From: Gammaproteobacteria bacterium
GTDB taxonomy: Bacteria; Pseudomonadota; Gammaproteobacteria; Steroidobacterales; Woeseiaceae
Assembly: GCA_029865385.1 (NCBI GenBank)
Contig: JAOUGX010000018.1
Location: forward strand, 1 to 49,155
DNA length: 49,155 bases
Reading direction: 5' to 3'
The notes below the pieces were generated by a model. That model ran no database searches and was not told the origin of the DNA. It saw nothing but the letters and a program-made list of their open reading frames with translations. Within the stretch, counting starts at the first letter, position 1. Every line of letters begins with the position of its first letter. The translations under genes and the position numbers were made by a program. Shown here in pieces: positions 34,834 to 42,622 of this stretch.

Positions 34834-36498
34834 TTACTGGTCGCGCAATGCGCGGCGCAGGATCTTGCCGACATTCGTCTTCGGCAACTCATCGCGAAAC
34901 ACGATTTCCTTCGGTACTTTGTAGCCGGTCAGATTTTTGCGGCAATACGCCATCACATCCGCTTCGGTCACTGCAGGGTCGCTGCGCACGACGAACAGCT
35001 TGACGACCTCGCCGGACCTTTCGTCGGGCTTGCCCACAGCAGCCGCCTCGAGCACTCCGTCCATTTCCACAGCAACACTCTCGATCTCGTTCGGATAAAC
35101 GTTGAATCCTGAAACCAGGATCATGTCCTTTTTACGGTCTTCGATGAAAACGTAGCCACGCTCGTCCATGCGGCCGATATCGCCGGTGCGGAACCAGCCG
35201 CCGGGCAACATGACCTTTGCAGTCTCTTCCGGCTGACGCCAGTAGCCTTCCATGACCTGCGGGCCCTTGATGCAGATCTCGCCGATGCCGCCCGGCTCGA
35301 CATCTTTGCCGTCGTCGTCACAAATTCGAACTTCGGTCGACGAAATCGGCAGGCCGGTCGAACCATCGAATTCCTCGGTGTCGATCGGTACGACGATGGC
35401 CGACGGCGATGTCTCGGTAAGGCCGTAACCCTGAATGATGTGCCGCCCGGTTACCTGCTTCCAGCGCCTGGATACCGCTTCCTGCACCGCCATGCCGCCG
35501 CCGATCGTCAGACGCAGGGAGCTGAAATCGAGCTCGGCAAATCCCGGCGTATTGAGGAGGCCGGCAAATAGCGTATTGACGCCGGTGAAGTAGTTGAAAC
35601 GGTGTTTCGAGAGTTCCTTGATGAAGCCGGGCATATCGCGAGGATTGGTGATCAGAATGTTGTGGCCGCCCTGCAGCATGATCGAAAGGCAGTTACTTTG
35701 CAGTGAAAAGATGTGGTAGAGCGGCAGCGCAGTAATCGCGACGATGCTCCCGAGGTCGCTGAATGCGGCGCCTTGCCAGGCTTTTCCCTGGTGCACATTG
35801 AAGACCATGTTGCGATGGCTCAGCATCGCGCCTTTCGACAGGCCGGTCGTACCACCCGTGTACTGCAGAAACGCGATGTCGCCGAAGCCGAGTTCGATCG
35901 GGTCGAGTTTGAGGCTGCTGCCGGACTTCAGCGCATCACGCATCGTGACGCTGCCCGGAAGAGAATAAGGCGGAATCGCTTTTTTGATGTGCCTGAGCGC
36001 GAAGTTGACGATCGTGCCTTTCGGCCATTTCAGCAAATCGCCGACGCCGGTCGTTACTACATGCTTCACATCGGTATCGGCAATGACCTCTGCGAGGATG
36101 TGCGCGAAATTTTCCAGAATGATGATGCATCTCGCCCCGGAATCTCTGAGCTGGTGTTTGAGCTCTCGCGCCGTGTAAAGCGGGTTGACATTGACGACGA
36201 CCAGGCCCGCACGAAAAATGCCGCAAAGCGCGACCGGATACTGCAGGACGTTTGGCAGCATGACGGCGACACGTTCGCCCTTCATCAGCCGAAGCTTCTT
36301 TTGCAGGTAACAGGCGAACTGCTGCGATAACCGGTCGAGCTCGCCGAAGGTCAGCGTTGTGCCCATGTTGGTATAAGCCGGCTGGTCGCTGTACTCGCCG
36401 ACACTGTATTCGATCATGTCGAGTACGGACTTGTAGGCGGGGCGTTCGATTTCCGCGGGCACTCCCTCCGGATACGACTTGAGCCAGATCTTTTCCAC
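34834..36498 (-). CDS. fadD: Long-chain fatty acyl-CoA ligase
   Basis: 554 residues, ANL superfamily. The P-loop is QYTGGTTGLSKGAMLSHRN (about 213-231), with GYGLTETSP, the GWFRTGDIGRMDERGYVFIEDRKKDMI hinge block, and the C-terminal PKTNVGKILRRALRD with catalytic lysine. The N-terminus MEKIWLKSYPEGVPAEI is that of FadD. It activates fatty acids to acyl-CoA for beta-oxidation at the inner membrane. It sits 2 bp downstream of tesA on the same strand, pairing acyl release with acyl activation. Confidence 0.95.
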   Translation of the reverse strand: MEKIWLKSYPEGVPAEIERPAYKSVLDMIEYSVGEYSDQPAYTNMGTTLTFGELDRLSQQFACYLQKKLRLMKGERVAVMLPNVLQYPVALCGIFRAGLVVVNVNPLYTARELKHQLRDSGARCIIILENFAHILAEVIADTDVKHVVTTGVGDLLKWPKGTIVNFALRHIKKAIPPYSLPGSVTMRDALKSGSSLKLDPIELGFGDIAFLQYTGGTTGLSKGAMLSHRNMVFNVHQGKAWQGAAFSDLGSIVAITALPLYHIFSLQSNCLSIMLQGGHNILITNPRDMPGFIKELSKHRFNYFTGVNTLFAGLLNTPGFAELDFSSLRLTIGGGMAVQEAVSRRWKQVTGRHIIQGYGLTETSPSAIVVPIDTEEFDGSTGLPISSTEVRICDDDGKDVEPGGIGEICIKGPQVMEGYWRQPEETAKVMLPGGWFRTGDIGRMDERGYVFIEDRKKDMILVSGFNVYPNEIESVAVEMDGVLEAAAVGKPDERSGEVVKLFVVRSDPAVTEADVMAYCRKNLTGYKVPKEIVFRDELPKTNVGKILRRALRDQ

Positions 36499-36500
36499 TG

Positions 36501-37154
36501 TTATGGATCCCTCGCTGGCAGTAGCTGCCGCACTTTGTCATCGTTTCTGTCGGTCAGCGCTTGGCTGACTATCGGCCACGCATTATCCAGCAGCACAGGC
36601 TGTGCCTCGGTATTCGGATGAATGCCGTCATCCTGCATCAGCTCAGCATTCAGAGCGATGCCTTCCATGAAAAACTCGATCCATGGAACGTTGTATTGCG
36701 ATGCCAGGTCCCGGTAAACATTTTCGAATGCCTGGGTATATCGTTGGCCGTAGTTGCTCGGGATGCGAATGCCGAGAAGCACAACCGATGCTCCGCTGGC
36801 CCGGCTCGTTTCGATGATCTCGGAGAGATTCTCCTTCATGCGGCTGGTTGGAAAGCCACGCAGCCCATCGTTGCCGCCGAGCTCCAGGATGACCAGCTCG
36901 GGTGAGAAGTTTTTCAGGGCGCTGGCTATCCGGCTGACTCCGCCCTCGGTAGTTTCGCCGCTGATGCTGGCGTTAATCACTCGATGTTCGTACCCTTGTG
37001 CGGCCAGCCGGGATTGCAACAAAGCGGTCCAGGACCGGTCAACATCCACACCATAGCCGGCGCTGAGGCTGTCACCGAAGACCATAATCGTCGGCGGGCT
37101 GGCGGCGCTGGCCGCGGCGCAGAAAATCAGAATCAGGGTAAATAATTTTCGCAT
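36501..37154 (-). CDS. tesA: TesA-like periplasmic acyl-CoA thioesterase / arylesterase (SGNH hydrolase)
   Basis: 217 residues from the ATG at 37154 (MRKLFTLILIFCAAASAA, a signal peptide); an ATG six codons upstream is possible. SGNH blocks: GDSLSAGYG (27-35, nucleophile S29), the block II glycine, GGNDGLRG and DGIHPN with the catalytic Asp and His. TesA hydrolyses thioesters and lysophospholipids in the periplasm. The start codon overlaps that of the divergent ABC ATPase gene. The longer upstream open frame crosses that gene on the other strand and is not credible. Confidence 0.92.
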   Translation of the reverse strand: MRKLFTLILIFCAAASAASPPTIMVFGDSLSAGYGVDVDRSWTALLQSRLAAQGYEHRVINASISGETTEGGVSRIASALKNFSPELVILELGGNDGLRGFPTSRMKENLSEIIETSRASGASVVLLGIRIPSNYGQRYTQAFENVYRDLASQYNVPWIEFFMEGIALNAELMQDDGIHPNTEAQPVLLDNAWPIVSQALTDRNDDKVRQLLPARDP

Positions 37155-37860
37155 GTCGAATAATTCAATCATTAGCAATGCGGTGCTGTCCGCGGAAAAC
37201 GTCACAAAGCAGGTTATCAGCCCGGAAGGTCCTCTGACCATTCTTTCGGATGTCAGTTTCAGCATCGGCAAGGGCGAGTCAGTCGCCATCGTCGGCGCGT
37301 CCGGGGCCGGCAAGTCGACCCTGCTGGCACTGCTCGCCGGGCTGGACCTGCCCAGCTCAGGCACAATCCGGCTGAACGGCATCGACCTCACGGCGCTCGA
37401 CGAAGACGGCCGGGCGGCGCTCCGTGCCGCCAATGTCGGGTTCGTTTTCCAGTCGTTTCATCTCGTGCCTTCACTCAATGCGATGGAGAATGTCATGTTG
37501 CCGCTGGAGCTGGCGGGCAACGAGACGCCGAAACGCAGCGCACTGAGAATTCTCGAACAGGTGGGGCTGAAGGAGCGGGTAAGCCATTACCCGTCGCAAT
37601 TGTCCGGCGGCGAAATGCAACGTGTTGCGATTGCGCGTGCTTTCGCTACCGAGCCCGCGGTGCTGTTCGCCGATGAGCCGACCGGCAACCTCGACAGCCG
37701 CACAGGTGAACACATCATGGACCTGATGTTCGAGCTGAACCGCAATTCATCGACAACGTTGTTGCTCGTTACGCACGATAAAGTGCTTGCCGGCCGATGC
37801 GATAGAGAGATCAGCCTCGACGCAGGCAGGCTGATCGGCGACAGGAGAGCTGCCGCATGA
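37153..37860 (+). CDS. ybbA: ABC transporter ATP-binding protein, YbbA/LolD-like
   Basis: 235 residues. Walker A GASGAGKST (48-56), Q-loop in FVFQSFHLVP, signature LSGGEMQRVAIARA, Walker B VLFADEPTGNLD and the H-loop VTHD. It is the ATPase of a MacB/LolD-type mechanotransmission exporter. It overlaps the permease gene by 4 nt (ATGA) and is divergent from tesA, an arrangement also known in E. coli (tesA-ybbA-ybbP) and Pseudomonas. No good Shine-Dalgarno precedes the listed ATG (AGGG is 14 bases away). Confidence 0.93.
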   Translation: MSNNSIISNAVLSAENVTKQVISPEGPLTILSDVSFSIGKGESVAIVGASGAGKSTLLALLAGLDLPSSGTIRLNGIDLTALDEDGRAALRAANVGFVFQSFHLVPSLNAMENVMLPLELAGNETPKRSALRILEQVGLKERVSHYPSQLSGGEMQRVAIARAFATEPAVLFADEPTGNLDSRTGEHIMDLMFELNRNSSTTLLLVTHDKVLAGRCDREISLDAGRLIGDRRAAA

Positions 37861-40346
37861 AAGCCGTTCTGTTCGCTCTGCGCAGCTTCGGTCGCGAGAT
37901 CCGCTCGGGCGAGGTAGTGGTGCTGCTGTCGGCCGTGGCGCTGGCCGTTGCGGCGCTGACCGCCGTGGGGTTCCTGACAGACAGGATCGGGCGTGCCGTT
38001 GCCCGCCAGGCCAACGAGGTGCTTGCGGCCGACCTGCGCCTGCGCTCGCCGGACCCGGTGCCTCAGCAGTGGCGAGATGCTGCTGTGGATTACGGATTGC
38101 AGACCGCGGAGACGCAATCGTTTCCCAGCGTCGTCTTTGCCGGCGATGTCAGTGCGCTTGCGACGGTCATCGGAATCAGCGACGGTTACCCGTTGCGCGG
38201 TGCCGTGCGAATTGCGGACGATCTGTTCGGCGAAGAACGAATTGCCGCTGGAATTCCGCCGCCTGGAATGGTGTGGGCGGACAGCTCGCTGCTGGCAAAA
38301 CTGGATATCGGTGTTGGCGATACGCTGGCCGTCGGTGAGGCCGACCTGCGTGTCGCATCCGTGCTCACCTATCGACCGGACCAGTCCATCGGTTTTGCGT
38401 CGCTTGCACCAACGCTGCTGCTGAATCTCCGCGACATGCCGAAAACGGCGCTGATCAATCAGGGCAGCCGGGTCGGTTACGCGCTGCTGGTTGCGGGCGA
38501 CCAGGCGAATGTCGACGAGTTCTATTCCTCGGTCGAAGACGACTTGCCGGATTCCGTGCGCGTACGTAACCAGGAGGACAGCAGCGAACGTGCGAACAAT
38601 GCGGCGGCGAGTGCCAAACGTTTCCTGTCGCTGACGGCCGTCATCAGCCTGCTGCTGAGCGCAGTCGCCATTGCTATGTCGGCGCGCCGCTATGCGCACC
38701 GGCGCATGGATACGGTAGCGCTGATGAAGAGCCTCGGTGCCAGTCAGAGATTCGTGCTGGCGTCGTCGTCAATGCAGTTGCTCGTCCTCGGCGCACTGGG
38801 TGTAATGCTTGGCAGCGTCATCGGCTATCTCGTGGAAGCCGGGGTCACCGGCATGCTGGCCGACCTGTTCGCCGGCGACCTGCCCGATCCCGGGCTCGGA
38901 CCGGTTGTCCTCGGCACCGGCAGTGCACTTATTCTGCTGGCGGGTTTTGCCTTGCCCTCGTTGCTGCAATTGCGCAATACGCCACCATTGCGCGTGTTGC
39001 GTCACGATGCGATGCCGCCACCTCCGTCACGGCTCATCGTCGCCGGTACATCACTGCTTGCGGTTGCGGCGCTGCTCTACCAGGCGATAGGCGATGCAAT
39101 GATGTTGCTGATCGTGCTCGGCGGCATGCTGGCGGTTTCCGCGTTGCTGTACGTTGCCGGCCGGGGGCTCGTTGCGCTGCTCGGCCGCTCACGCGGCGGC
39201 GTCGGTATCGCCTGGCGCTACGGGCTTGCCAATGTCGCGCGGCGGGGTCGCGACAGCGCCGTGCAAGTGGTCGCTTTCGGTCTCGGGCTCACGGTGCTGC
39301 TGTTGCTCACATTTGTCAGGACGGACCTTCTCGAAGGCTGGCAAAGAACCCTGGACGAGGACGCACCGAATCATTTCCTGATCAACATCCAGCCGCAGGA
39401 ACGGGAGTCGATTGCGCAGATCATCAGCAATGATGGTATCGATGTGCCGCAATTCGTGCCATTGATCCGCGGCCGCATGACGACGATCAACGACGAGGAT
39501 GTGAAGACCCGCAAATACCCGGTCGAGGACGGCGAATGGATGGCCAATCGTGAAGCCAACCTGACCTGGCTGGCCCGGTTAAGCAGCAGTAACGAAATCG
39601 TCGCGGGAGAGTGGTGGCCGGAGGACTACGATGGTCCGCCGCTGGTGTCCATCGAAGAGGAGGCCGCAGCGGAACTCGGCGTCGGACTTGGCGATCGCGT
39701 CAGTTTCCTGATAGCAGGCCAGGAAATCGAGCTGACCATCTCCAGCATGCGCAAGGTCAACTGGGACTCGTTTCAACCAAACTTCTTCATGGTGATATCG
39801 CCGGGCGCGCTGAACGATTTTCCATCAACGTTCGTCGCCAGCATGAAATTCGACAAGTCTCAAAGCGACTTGCTGATCCGGCTCGTGCGCGCCCATCCGA
39901 CGGTGTCGGTTATCGACCTGGACGCCATTCTGCGGCAGGTAAAAGGAATCATCGACAAGGCGAGTCTTGCCGTTCAGGCAGTGTTCGTCTTTACGCTGGC
40001 CGCAGGCATTGCCGTACTGTTCGCAGCGGTACAGTCGACGATAGACGAACGGCGTTTCGAGAGTGCCATGCTGCGCGCGCTCGGTGTGCGCAGGCGGACC
40101 GTGTTGTCCGGTGTATTGACGGAGTTTGCGGCGCTGGGCTTTGCTTCGGGATTGCTGGCCTCGGCAGGCGCATCGATACTGGCGTCCGTTATCGCGGTGC
40201 AGCTTTTCGAGCTGGACTACGTGTTCAATCCCATGCTGTGGATCGCAGGACTTGCGGGCGGCGTATTGCTGGTGTGCCTCAGTGGTTTCATCGCGGCCCG
40301 CGGTGCCATCAACGCAGCGCCGAGCGAAGTGCTTCGTGCCGCCTGA
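37857..40346 (+). CDS. ybbP: ABC transporter permease, YbbP-like
   Basis: 829 residues with ten predicted helices in FtsX-type arrangement: one N-terminal helix, a large periplasmic domain (about 45-250), a cluster of helices with ARRYAHRRMDTVALMKSLGAS (about 277-297), a second periplasmic domain (about 485-690), and a final FtsX cluster with DERRFESAMLRALGVRRRTVL. The family substrate is not established; lipid or lipoprotein export has been suggested from the tesA linkage. That part is inference. Confidence 0.93.
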   Translation: MKAVLFALRSFGREIRSGEVVVLLSAVALAVAALTAVGFLTDRIGRAVARQANEVLAADLRLRSPDPVPQQWRDAAVDYGLQTAETQSFPSVVFAGDVSALATVIGISDGYPLRGAVRIADDLFGEERIAAGIPPPGMVWADSSLLAKLDIGVGDTLAVGEADLRVASVLTYRPDQSIGFASLAPTLLLNLRDMPKTALINQGSRVGYALLVAGDQANVDEFYSSVEDDLPDSVRVRNQEDSSERANNAAASAKRFLSLTAVISLLLSAVAIAMSARRYAHRRMDTVALMKSLGASQRFVLASSSMQLLVLGALGVMLGSVIGYLVEAGVTGMLADLFAGDLPDPGLGPVVLGTGSALILLAGFALPSLLQLRNTPPLRVLRHDAMPPPPSRLIVAGTSLLAVAALLYQAIGDAMMLLIVLGGMLAVSALLYVAGRGLVALLGRSRGGVGIAWRYGLANVARRGRDSAVQVVAFGLGLTVLLLLTFVRTDLLEGWQRTLDEDAPNHFLINIQPQERESIAQIISNDGIDVPQFVPLIRGRMTTINDEDVKTRKYPVEDGEWMANREANLTWLARLSSSNEIVAGEWWPEDYDGPPLVSIEEEAAAELGVGLGDRVSFLIAGQEIELTISSMRKVNWDSFQPNFFMVISPGALNDFPSTFVASMKFDKSQSDLLIRLVRAHPTVSVIDLDAILRQVKGIIDKASLAVQAVFVFTLAAGIAVLFAAVQSTIDERRFESAMLRALGVRRRTVLSGVLTEFAALGFASGLLASAGASILASVIAVQLFELDYVFNPMLWIAGLAGGVLLVCLSGFIAARGAINAAPSEVLRAA

Positions 40347-40378
40347 ACCGTGAAACACCCGGCTTTTTTCCATGAAGA

Positions 40379-40398
40379 TGGCGACCGGATTGTCGCCA
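40379..40398. terminator. Hairpin in the ybbP / dehydrogenase convergent junction
   Basis: A 7-bp stem TGGCGAC/GTCGCCA with a six-base loop, without a T run. It lies in a 135-bp spacer between convergent genes that lacks the REP elements seen at other convergent junctions. A weak terminator is possible. Confidence 0.25.
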
Positions 40399-40481
40399 AC
40401 GAATCGGCGCGCGGGGTGCATTGGGCATGGCGCTGCAGACGCTGATCGTGCGGCCGGACTGAGCTTTAACCTGCAACGACT

Positions 40482-41438
40482 TCAGACAAGCCGGTTGCGA
40501 TTCTCGCCCCGCTGAAATGCCAGCACGTTTTTCGCCAGTTCATTGATGGCATTCTGCCGTGCTTCGGCCGTCGCCCAGGCTATGTGCGGTGTCACGATCA
40601 GGTTGGCGCCGCTGTACGCCAGCAGCGGGTCACCATCGCTCGGGGGTTCTTTCGGCAAGACATCGATTGCCGCTGCGGCAATATCGCCATTGCTCAATGC
40701 AGCGACCAGCGCCGCCGAATCGACCAGCCCGCCGCGGGCCGTGTTGATAAGAATTGCGCTCTTCTTCATGCGCCGGAACTGTTCGGCACCGAACAAGCCG
40801 AGCGTGGAGTCGTTCAACGGACAGTGCAGGGAAATGACGTCGGCCTCGCCGAGCACTGTATCGAAGTCCGTTCGTCCGTCGTCTGCCGCCGGCTGGCCAC
40901 GGCGGCGCGAGACCATTACGCGCATGCCGAAATTCCTCGCCATGTCGCCAACGCCACGTCCGAGGACGCCGTGCCCGACGATGCCGATCGTCATTGCGGA
41001 CAACTCACGAATCGGGTGACTCAACATGCAGAAGTCCGCGGAACGCTGCCATTCGCCATTGCGTACGGCGGTATCGAACTGCCCGATGCTGTGAGTGAAA
41101 TTGAGCAATACGGCGAAAACGTGTTCGACGACAGACTGTGTGCAATAGGCGCGAATGTTGCAAACAGCGACGTTATGCTCGGCTGCGGCCGAGAGATCGA
41201 TATTGTCCGAACCGGTTGCGGTAAGGCCGATGAACCTGAGCGCTTTTGCGGCTGAGATCAAACCGCTGTCCAGGCGCACCTTGTTGGTGAGCACGAACTC
41301 CGCATCGCGTATTCGATCGAGGCGCTGCGCATCCGATGTACCGTCGAAGAACTCTATGCCGGGAAGCGCATCGCTCAGTGGCGAACGGCTGAGGCCGACG
41401 GCGCCCATGGTTGCAAAGTCGAGAAACACGGCTTTCAT
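40482..41438 (-). CDS. D-2-hydroxyacid dehydrogenase (hydroxypyruvate/glycerate type)
   Basis: 318 residues. NAD-binding [17 protein letters not shown] (about 154-170) with the catalytic triad in context: Arg of NTARGGLVD, Glu of [12 protein letters not shown] and His of [13 protein letters not shown]-terminal [36 protein letters not shown] is typical of glycerate dehydrogenase/hydroxypyruvate reductase (HprA-like). The exact substrate cannot be fixed from sequence. It stands alone, divergent from the ycgN-like gene. Confidence 0.9.
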   Translation of the reverse strand: MKAVFLDFATMGAVGLSRSPLSDALPGIEFFDGTSDAQRLDRIRDAEFVLTNKVRLDSGLISAAKALRFIGLTATGSDNIDLSAAAEHNVAVCNIRAYCTQSVVEHVFAVLLNFTHSIGQFDTAVRNGEWQRSADFCMLSHPIRELSAMTIGIVGHGVLGRGVGDMARNFGMRVMVSRRRGQPAADDGRTDFDTVLGEADVISLHCPLNDSTLGLFGAEQFRRMKKSAILINTARGGLVDSAALVAALSNGDIAAAAIDVLPKEPPSDGDPLLAYSGANLIVTPHIAWATAEARQNAINELAKNVLAFQRGENRNRLV

Positions 41439-41478
41439 ATCGCCAAGCAGCTATCCTATTGAGCGGAGAGTGCGAACG

Positions 41479-41928
41479 ATGACCGATGAATTCTGGAAAC
41501 GCAAATCGCTGGCGGCGATGAGCCCGGCTGAATGGGAATCCCTTTGCGACGGTTGCGCGTTGTGCTGCCTGCAGAAAGTCGAGGATGCCGATAGCGGCGA
41601 TGTCTATTTCACCGACATCGCTTGCAGGCTTCTGGACCTCGGAACCTGCCGCTGCACGGACTACAGCAATCGAGCCAGGAAAGTCGCAGAGTGCCTGGTA
41701 CTGAAAGCGGACCAGCCGGAAACGTTCCGCTGGCTGCCGGACAGTTGTGCATACCGGCTACTGGCCTTCGGCGAGGACCTGCCGGAGTGGCATCCATTGG
41801 TCAGCGGCGACAGGGAAAGTGTCCACAAGGCCGACATTTCCGTTCGCGGCAAGGTGCGCTCGGAATCAGAAACCACGGAATGGACCGTCATGCGTCAACT
41901 CAGCAGTCGAAAAGCGGTGCCCGAATGA
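41479..41928 (+). CDS. ycgN: YcgN family (UPF0260) cysteine-cluster protein
   Basis: 149 residues from the ATG at 41479, which has GGAGAG about eight bases upstream. The N-terminal CDGCALCC cluster (C23, C26, C29, C30) and further cysteines C49, C57, C59 and C72 fit the YkgJ/UPF0260 family, thought to bind iron or zinc. Similarity to E. coli YcgN runs the whole length ([46 protein letters not shown]). The function is unknown. It overlaps the next gene by 4 nt (ATGA), so the flavoprotein below is its probable partner. Confidence 0.92.
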   Translation: MTDEFWKRKSLAAMSPAEWESLCDGCALCCLQKVEDADSGDVYFTDIACRLLDLGTCRCTDYSNRARKVAECLVLKADQPETFRWLPDSCAYRLLAFGEDLPEWHPLVSGDRESVHKADISVRGKVRSESETTEWTVMRQLSSRKAVPE

Positions 41929-42602
41929 AGAAAACATTCCCGTTCATTCCATTGGATAATTATCGTGAATACCCGCTGGAGGAAATGCGCGAACGATTGG
42001 CCGATTTCTACGCAGACGTCAGCCGCCGGCGGACCGTGCGTGAGTTTTCTCCACGACCGGTTCCGATAGACATCATCGAAACCGCGCTGCGCATAGCTGG
42101 AACCGCACCCAGCGGTGCGAATCTTCAGCCATGGCACTTCGTCGTGGTCAGCGGGGCAAAGACCAAGCGGCGGATCCGCGAAGCGGCGGAAGCCGAAGAG
42201 CGGGAGTTTTACCAACACCGGGCTTCAGCGGAATGGCTGGCCGCACTGGAACCGCTGGGCACGGACTCGGAAAAGCCGTTCCTGGAAACTGCCCCGTACC
42301 TGATCGCCGTGTTCCTGCAGAAGTACTCGAAACTGCCGGACGGCCAGAAGGTAAAGCACTATTACCCATCCGAATCGACCGGCCTGGCGACCGGCATGCT
42401 GATTACAGCCCTGCATCGCGCCGGTCTGGCCTGCCTGACTCACACGCCGAGCCCGATGAAATTCCTGAACGAGATCCTCGATCGGCCGCTGACCGAAAGA
42501 CCCTTCCTGCTGCTGGTAACGGGGTACCCGGCCGACGGTGCAACCGTGCCGGACATTCACAGGAAGTCGCTGCGGGACTACGTGAGCTTCGTGACGGATT
42601 GA
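41925..42602 (+). CDS. Nitroreductase-fold flavoprotein, iodotyrosine deiodinase-like
   Basis: 225 residues. FMN-binding segments are [14 protein letters not shown] (35-48), [16 protein letters not shown] (60-75) and [16 protein letters not shown] (153-168). The substrate lid carries E92, Y96 and K117. In human iodotyrosine deiodinase the zwitterion-binding residues are E157, Y161 and K182: the same 4 and 21 residue spacings, within similar context (K..FLETAP here, K..YLDTAP there). The C-terminal [15 protein letters not shown] also parallels that enzyme. The prediction is a flavin-dependent halotyrosine dehalogenase; the native bacterial substrate is unknown. It is co-translated with ycgN. 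Confidence 0.85.
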   Translation: MKKTFPFIPLDNYREYPLEEMRERLADFYADVSRRRTVREFSPRPVPIDIIETALRIAGTAPSGANLQPWHFVVVSGAKTKRRIREAAEAEEREFYQHRASAEWLAALEPLGTDSEKPFLETAPYLIAVFLQKYSKLPDGQKVKHYYPSESTGLATGMLITALHRAGLACLTHTPSPMKFLNEILDRPLTERPFLLLVTGYPADGATVPDIHRKSLRDYVSFVTD

Positions 42603-42622
42603 CCGGGTAGATACCGGGTAGA

